Assembly (NCBI RefSeq): GCF_000002425.4
Contig: NC_037273.1
Coordinates: 1,815,996-1,879,995, forward strand
Source of the DNA: Physcomitrium patens
Taxonomy: Eukaryota > Streptophyta > Bryopsida > Funariales > Funariaceae
Direction: 5' to 3'
DNA: 64,000 nt
Positions 57,022-64,000 of this stretch are shown in pieces; the stretch's first letter is position 1, and every line of letters starts with the position of its first letter. The notes beneath the pieces are model-generated. The model saw only the letters and a program-made list of their open reading frames with translations. It had not been told where the DNA came from and did no database searches. A program made the position numbers and the translations under genes.

Positions 57022-57974
57022 TTTTTAATTTTTTTTTGTCAATGAAGATATTTTATTAACAATGATAATTCTTCTTTTAATAAGTTTTTTAGAATTTAAC
57101 ATTCTATATATATTCTTAATATTTTCTTCTTGTAGAGATCAAAAGTAATTTATTTTTATATTAAATATAATAATTTGTAGAATCTTTTCTTTAATGTAAT
57201 TAAATTAATAAATTTTATTAGTGCCAAATTTTGTAGAATTTTTTTTTATATTGATTTTATAATTTCTACATAATATCAAAAAAAAAATGAATTAAAATAT
57301 AAATATAAAAATATCATATACTTATATACAATGTAAAAATATAAAATAAAATATAAGAAAATAAGAAATGATTAAGGAGAAGTACATTTATAAAACAAAA
57401 AGATAGTATAATAGCTCTATGTAGGATAATCTAATAGAAGCTTCTATAGCAACATGGTATTTTTTTTTTTTTTTTTAACTTCTTGATCTATGTGATAATA
57501 TATGAAGAAATATATTGCTAGAATAGAAGTATAAATATATATAAAAATAAAACTAAAATTGCTTGCCAAAATGAGCTTTTGGTTTGAGTTCTTATAATAC
57601 TAGTCCAATGTCTAACCACATGGACTTTCTAGTATGAACATACAAACAACGAGCCTAATCAATGATGTTCAATTAACATGTGGACACTCATCTTGTTAGG
57701 CCACATGATGGCTGAGTAGGCTATACCAGCTAAATAATATTACCACCAATAAATGATGGCTACAACTTGTAAACTTGCAAAGTGATGTCAACCGCCATCG
57801 AGGTAGAGAGAATTTGCCTTAAGAAAGCGTTAGACTTCTGGATGTCTCTAATTTCTCAATAAAGTCTTAAGATAAAAAAAAACACCAAGTTTATGTATAA
57901 AATTATCTCTAAAAGAGTAATTACATCAAAACCTTCTATATCCTTAAAGTGAATATTTCTTGAATATCAACAAA
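56707..57974. other. AT-rich intergenic DNA with long AT microsatellite
   Basis: This contains an AT run of about 85 bp at 56935-57019 and a T run near 57460. No gene is recognised. Confidence 0.75.
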
Positions 57975-58170
57975 TGTCATGGACATACACATGTAAGCCA
58001 ATAATTACATGTATAAATAGGTAGAAATAAGTAAAAATAGGTAAAAGTAAGTTGATTCTATAATATTTGCTATGGAAGCTTTTAAGAAGCTTTATAGACG
58101 TTGCTTTGACTTTATAGGTGTCTTTAATTCACTTTTTGGATTAAAAACGTGGTCAACATATTAGACATTT
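57975..58170 (+). repeat. 5' LTR fragment of element F
   Basis: It starts TGTCATGGACATACACATG and follows the LTR through GGATTAAAAACGTGGTCAAC, then leaves the match near 58170. Confidence 0.85.
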
Positions 58171-58190
58171 TTTCTTTTCTAAGTGTTATC

Positions 58191-59198
58191 ATGGCAAAAT
58201 TTACTGAAATGAAGAATGCAATGGCACAAATGCAAGAGCAATTGAGGGTGTTAATGCTTGCAATGCATCAACTCAATTTACTACCACAAGGAGCAACAAG
58301 ATTGGCAAGAAGTGAAGATATAGAAATGATTGGAGCTGCTTCAACATCTACACCAAATCATGTCCCTTCTCCTATACTGGAATGCCCTTCCAGTATCAGA
58401 GAACTAAGAATTGGCCTACCCAAGAAGTTTGATGCCACCAGATCAAAGTTTATAGGATTTATCAATCAAGTACAACTTCTGATTGAACTTCAATCCCAAA
58501 GCTATCCAACTCCAGGATCACAAGTTAGATTCATTGGTACGCTTCTTTCAGGTTCAACATTATAATGATTTTTATCTTTTCTTGAACAACAAGATCCAAT
58601 ATTAGATAATCTAAAAGCTTTTTTAGTAGAGTTTTGATCTATGTATGGAGAACATGATGTAATTCGTGTTTCAACCAATAAGATTCGTATTTTACAACAA
58701 TGCAATCGATCAGTAACATTGTATGCTTCACAATTTCATTAACTTGTAACTGATATCAAGTGGGATGATGCTGCATTTAATAGCCAATTTTTCTATGGAT
58801 TATAATATGAGGTAAAACAATTAATGCTCAACTTACCTGATCCTCAAACATTGAGTCAAGCAATTGACTTTACTGTAAAGTGTAACAATTGTCTATTTGA
58901 ATTTCAATCTGAGAACCGTACAAGTGGACCTCAATGTTACTATAATTCAATGGCAACACCAACATCTCTTCAATACATACATTCGAAAGTAGAGGATATG
59001 CAAATTGATGTGGTATGCTTGAAGCTTCTTACTGAGCAAAAAAAGATTCGTCATCGTCATGAAGGATTATACTTATATTGTGGAGAACCTGAGCACACTG
59101 CTCAACATTGCCCTAAGAAGCGACATAACTATAAAATGAAGAGAATGGTGATTAAAGAAGATACCATGTTAGAAAACGGATTTGTCTACCCACAATAG
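58191..59198 (+). pseudogene. gag pseudogene of element F
   Basis: This is a degraded capsid/nucleocapsid protein from ATG 58191 (MAKFTEMKNAMAQMQEQ) to TAG 59196-59198. The capsid segment FDATRSKFIGFINQVQLLIELQ matches B gag. Stops lie at 58563 and further on to about 58805. The zinc knuckle reads YLYCGEPEHTAQHC, so the first Cys has become Tyr and metal binding is probably lost. Pol starts in the -1 frame at the same place as in B. Confidence 0.87.
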
Positions 59199-62100
59199 GA
59201 ACCGTGGAGCTGGAACCTTATACAATGCCTAGTGAAGGTCCTATCCTCTCTTTAGAACTCTCTCCATATTTTATAATAAATGTTATTCTAAGTCCTAAAT
59301 ATCTCAAAGCTTTTGCCTTGCTATATTCAGGAGTATCAACATGTTTCTTAGATGAAGAATTTGCTAAAAGACACACCATATTTTTAGTGAAGGAAATTAA
59401 ACCTATTCATGTAGAAGTCATAGATGGTCGTCCGTTGTCTTCACAAGATGTTACTCATGGAACCCTTCTTATAGAAATAGCAACTAATGGTCATAGTAGC
59501 TTTGTAATATTTAATATCATTAGATCTTCTTCTAATCCAATCATTTTAGGTTTATCATGGCTAAAAAAATATAATCCTAAAATAGATTGGACTTCTCATA
59601 ATCTTGACTTTTCTAAAAGTATAACTAAGAGTGTAATTAATCAAATAGAAAGTCATAAGTCTAGTATAATTAAACCTATATTTGTAGGTGCAAGAGCTTT
59701 CTTGCATGCTGCAAAAGAAGAATCACCTTGTGTCATTTATGCCAGATCTGTTTCTACTGGTGGAAAGACTTCATGTAGCATTCCAAGCCAATATGAAGAT
59801 TATCAAGATGTATTTGAGAAGAAGAATGCAGATACTCTTTCAAAACATTGTTCCTATGACTGCTCAATTGACCTTCAAAAACGAGCACAATCGCCATTTG
59901 GATCAATCTACAATTTATCTCAAAATGACTTGGCTAAATTGAAGGAATATATTGAAGAGAATTTGGACAAGATCTTCATACGCCAGTCCAAATCTCCAGT
60001 TGGATCTCCAATTTTATTTGTGAAGAAAAAAGATGGATCATTGTGGATGTGTGTCCATTATCAAGGACTCAACAAAATCACTATCAAGAACAGTTATCCA
60101 CTACTTTTGATATTAGGACTCCTTGATCAATTGAATCAAGCTAAGATCTATACAAAATTAGATCTATGAAGAGCAATCAATTTGGTACGCATCAAAGAAG
60201 GAGATGAATGGAAGATTGTATTTCGAACAAGGTATGGACATTTCAAATACAATGTTATACCTTTTAGACTTATAAATACACCAGCAATATTCCAATATCT
60301 AATGAATGATGTCTTTTGGGAGTTTTTAGATGATTTTATTGTCTGTTATGTAGACAACATCTTAATCTATTTTAAAAACACAGAAGAAAATGAACTTCAT
60401 GTTTGTTATGTATTACAAAAATTAAGAGATGCGGGACTCTATATGAAGATAAAAAGTGTCTATTTCACACTACTCAAGTTGACTTCTTAGGATACATCAT
60501 TTCAAATGATGGACTTATGATGGATCCTAAAAAAGTTTAAACTATTATAGATTAGAAGATCCCAAAAATGGTAAGAGATGTCCAATGCTTTTTGAGATTT
60601 GCCAACTACTATTAGATCTTCATGAAAGACTTCTCTCAAGTTGCAGTTCCACTTACATATTTGACTTGTAAAAACAAACTACAATGGAATCAAGAAGCAA
60701 AAGTAGCATTTGAAGCTTTGAAGACAACATTTATTTCTGCACCAATCTTGTATCGCGTTGATTTTTCTAAGCCATTTTTTATGGAAATATACACATCAAA
60801 CTTTGTTTTGGATGCCATATTGTCACGAATGGGAACATATGATAAACTTCATCCAATAGCTTTTCATTCCAAAAAAATTTTGGCAGGCGAGATGAATTAC
60901 GAGATCCACAAAAAAGATTTTCTTGCAATCGTGGATTCGTTTCAAGAATGGCGCCATTATCTAGAAGATGCTTGTAGCCCACTCACAATATATATGAATC
61001 ACAAGAACCTTGAATATTTTATATCATCACGTATTTTGAATCGTCGCCAAGTCCATTGAAATATGTCTTTGTCAAGATTCGAATTCTAGATCACTTATTG
61101 ACCAAGAAAACAACAAGGTTTATTAAATGCACTCTCTAGACAATCTTACCTTGTACCAAAGGAATGAGATGATGCTTTCGATCAACAACGAATAATTTTC
61201 TTGAAGCTAAAGCATCATCATCTTCGAGCAATGAAATCAACACTCACTATTGATTCAACATTCATTAAGCAAGTTTAATCAAGTATGTCTTCTGATCTTC
61301 TTATTCATGATATTAAGAAAAATCCTTCAAAGTCTCATAATACTTCTAAGTTTGAATTCAAGAACAATCTACTAAATTTTGAGGGACGCCTACATATTCC
61401 AAAAGGTGAATCTCAATTATGTGTTCTTCAAGCTTGTCATGACTTTCCAATAGTAAGACATTTTGGATATAATAAAACTTTGGAATTAATATCCAGGGAT
61501 TTTTGGTGGCCCCAAATGTGGAAGGCATTCAAAGTTTTTGTACAATCTTGTGATGTTTGTTCAAGATCAAAAACTCCTCGTTGTCGACCTTACAGACTTC
61601 TTCAGCCATTACTCATTCCAAAACAGTCGTGGTCCTCTGTTTCTATGGATTTCATCACGGATCTTCCAATCTCAAGTTCTTATGACTCTTTATTCGTGAT
61701 AGTAGATTGTTTTATCAAGATGGCATATTTTGTACCATGTACAAAATCTATCTCAGGTGAAGAAATAGCTAAGCTCTTTCTTGACAATATCTATTGCTAT
61801 GATGGATTATCCAAGGATATTATATCAAATAGGGGAATTCAATTTATATCAAGATTTTGGCGGACTCTTTTCAAGATTCTAAAAGTGGATATAAAACTAT
61901 CTTTGGCATTCCATCCTCAAATTAATAGACAAATAGAGCACGTTAATCAAGTTTTGGAGCAATATTTAAGATGTATCATTAACTACCAACAAGATTATTG
62001 GACAACTCTTTTGCTATTGGCAGAGTTTGCTTACAATAACATGATACATTCTTCTACAAAACAAACACCTTTCTTTGCTAATTATGGTTATCATCCATGA

Positions 62101-62706
62101 CTTGATACTTTTAACTTTTCAAAAGTTGATAATCCTACTGCAAAAGATTTAGTAATTTATTTATTAGAGCTACATGCGATGATGAAGGTGAAGTTAAAAG
62201 AAGCTCAAGAACAACAAAAGATCAATGTAGATGTCTTTCGAAAGGAACAACCACCATTCCACATGGGTGATAAGGTATGGTTACTTCGTCACAATATCAA
62301 GACCACTTGTCCTTATGACAAGTTGGACTATCAGAGGCTTGAACCATTTTCTATTTCTACACAAATCAATCCAATTGCATATCAATTATACCTATCGGAG
62401 TCAATGAAAATCCATCCAGTATTCTACGTGTCTTTTTTTGAACCATACAAGACAATGGATATACCAAGAAGAAGACAAGCTCCACCTCCTCTTATAGAAG
62501 TGGACAATAATGAAGAGTTTGAAGTAGAAGAAATCTTAGATTCAAGGCGGCGTCGAAATAAATTAGAATATCTTGTCCATTGGCGTAGATATTATAATAG
62601 TGAATGCACATGGGAGCCACTAAAGAATCTTACAAATGCAGCAAAAGCAGTGGAGGCTTTCCATCGACAACATCTATCAAAATCAACAGAAAAACCTTCT
62701 TTATAA
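59199..62706 (+). pseudogene. pol pseudogene of element F with chromodomain
   Basis: Protease (CFLDEEF; the usual LDSGAS reads LYSGVS), RT from about 59900 ([44 protein letters not shown] where B has YLDD, so one catalytic Asp is lost), RNase H (60622-61059), integrase 61285-62100 with HHCC domain, SMDFITDLP and HPQINRQIEHVNQ (B has QTERVN), and chromodomain (EFEVEEILDSRR, YLVHWRRY). Stops occur at 60168, 60490, near 60540, 61059 and 62100. No protein of full length can be made. Confidence 0.9.
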
Positions 62707-62785
62707 AAGAAACAAGATCTAAGCAAGATAACATTCTACTTTCAATCTTTGTTTGTAGCTTCTTTGTAGTAGTGATGCTAAGGAG

Positions 62786-63208
62786 ATGGAGAATTAACAA
62801 TTAGCAGATTTGACTCAAGAGCCTTCATTTGCTGACCTACCGGATGAGACAATACAATTGTTACAATCTTCAAGACAATGTAATTGAGATGAAGATCTTC
62901 AAGAATGACATATTCTTCTTCAAATAGATGGCGAGAAACAACACGTTTGATATCACAATCTTGGAAGGGACTCCCAATGTTTGGTAATTTTACTAGAGGT
63001 AGGAACAATTCCTAATGGTATTGCAAATATTTTATTCGTAGGAAGTTATGAAGACCTCTACAACAATTAAATAACTGGGTGGTCTTTTTGCCTTGGTATA
63101 AAACACTGTCGATGGTTGAAAGGCCCTATCAATCATCTTCGAAGAGAAAAAAGATCAGAGTATGTGGCAAATACAGTTCGTTGCATCATAGATTTCTTCA
63201 ACATATGA
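62786..63208 (+). pseudogene. ORF3 relic of element F
   Basis: The frame from ATG 62786 to TGA 63206-63208 is exactly as long as in E (141 codons) despite in-frame stops (codons 4, 34 and 41 among others). LVILLEVG and WLKGPINHLRREKRSEYVA align with LVIVFEVE and WLQGPMNHLPREQQLEFIA of B ORF3. Function unknown. Confidence 0.7.
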
Positions 63209-63249
63209 TTACCGCTCCTTATGTAACTCATTCCTAAAAGGGAGGGTAA

Positions 63250-63797
63250 TGTCACGGACATATGCATGTAAGCCAGTAATTACATGTATAAATATGTAGA
63301 AGTAAGTAAAATTAGATAAAAATAAGTTAATTCTATAATATTTTCTATGAAAACTTCCTAGAAGATTTATTTGACTTTATAGGTGTCTTTAATTGACTTT
63401 TTGGATTAGAAACGTGGTCAACAAGTTGGCCATGTGCCACACATATTATTAGCTTCAAGACCAAGTTAACTATGTAGCGCACATGTAGAAAAACTTGCCT
63501 TGTAAGTCAAGGCATGTGTCCTACAAAGTCAAAACATATTGGAGGTCCTATAGAACATTGCCACGTAGCTCCTAGTTAGATAGTATATATAGAGACAAGA
63601 GTGAAGCTTTCTTCACTCTTGTCAATTCTTTTCTTGCATCTAGTCTAGTTTGAAGGGTCTCTAGTTTTCTTAGTTTTTGGCAATAGCCATTCCAATTTCT
63701 TTCTTAATATACTTATCAAGTTATTTCTATTTTATCATCTTTCTTTGAGAGAAGTTTTACTTGTTTATTTGTTTTTATCATATTCTTGTACTTCACA
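63250..63797 (+). repeat. 3' LTR of element F
   Basis: 548 bp from TGTCACGGACATATG to CTTGTACTTCACA, preceded by the purine tract AAAAGGGAGGGTAA. It contains the TATA run just before the hairpin at 63594-63623. Confidence 0.9.
63594..63623 (+). promoter_or_regulatory. TATA-proximal hairpin in F LTR
   Basis: Perfect arms GACAAGAGTGAAG and CTTCACTCTTGTC around loop CTTT, 2 nt after TATATATA. Same structure, different bases, as in the A/B family. Confidence 0.8.
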
Positions 63798-64000
63798 ATA
63801 GCTCATATCTCACAATTGGACCGTCAAAACAAATCCAAATTTTGTATGAAGTATTGATGTATTTTTAACAACTATGACAACAAGTTTCAACTACTAATTT
63901 GTTAAAAATCTCAAAATATTACCAAAACCCTAATAGCAGCTTCAAATCCTTATTTACATACACCCGTATACAAATTTCTTCATATCTCACAAAATAAGTA
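63798..64000. other. Flanking DNA, nothing recognised
   Basis: AT-rich sequence after the F LTR with no feature I can support. Confidence 0.5.

Larger units (their letters stand above)
57975..63797 (+). mobile_element. Chromovirus F (E/F family), nearly full length but decayed
   Basis: This is a plus-strand element: 5' LTR fragment 57975-58170, gag, pol with chromodomain, ORF3 relic and 3' LTR 63250-63797. The 5' LTR is cut after its first ~195 bp and joined almost directly to gag, so TATA, primer site and leader are missing. Coding frames contain several stops. It is the best copy here for comparing this family with B. Confidence 0.92.

Overview
This window is nuclear DNA from a land plant. 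Two things show this: an intron-containing plant receptor kinase of the NILR1/At1g74360 type, and nested Ty3/gypsy LTR retrotransposons with plant-type features (chromodomain integrases, a tRNA-Asp-type primer site, CCCTAAA-like repeats). The AT-rich intergenic DNA, and retrotransposon lineages that I recall from mosses, other non-seed plants and fungi (Tcn1-like chromoviruses; a gypsy lineage with DHG protease and FLDD reverse transcriptase motifs), make a bryophyte such as a moss the best guess. That is inference; no species marker is visible.

Layout. 1-12168: two head-to-tail minus-strand chromoviruses of one family (A, degraded; B, nearly intact), sharing an LTR and followed by a tandem array of LTR-plus-leader units. 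A solo LTR of a second chromovirus family sits in A. 12169-20706: plus-strand gypsy element C. 20707-24723: plus-strand chromovirus relic E. 24724-34253: chromovirus relic G, split by the 9.1-kb minus-strand gypsy element D. 34254-44119: AT-rich DNA with microsatellites, one inverted repeat and a suspicious poly-G block. 44120-47746: the only convincing host gene, a two-exon LRR receptor kinase. 47747-50574: AT-rich DNA. 50575-56701: element H, a young truncated LTR element with a perfect 5-bp target duplication. 56707-57974: AT-rich DNA with a long AT microsatellite. 57975-63797: plus-strand chromovirus F, same family as E. 63798-64000: nothing recognised.

The most interesting biology is in the chromoviruses (A/B and E/F/G families). 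(1) In B, the leader starting 2 nt inside the 5' LTR is complementary over 12 nt to a site 31-34 nt downstream of the LTR TATA box. This is the geometry of Tf1-type self-priming. (2) That site is one arm of a 13-bp, 4-nt-loop hairpin present in all seven LTR copies, with compensatory changes between the two families. (3) The A/B-family LTR carries clusters of perfect heat-shock elements upstream of its TATA box, and one LTR copy has an expanded array of them. (4) Between pol and the 3' LTR is an additional small ORF, recognisable in B, E and F and disrupted in G by D.

The elements are mostly broken. B is closest to intact: its gag and pol each carry one premature stop, both of the C-to-T (or G-to-A) type. 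The receptor kinase has all the kinase motifs I checked and looks functional.
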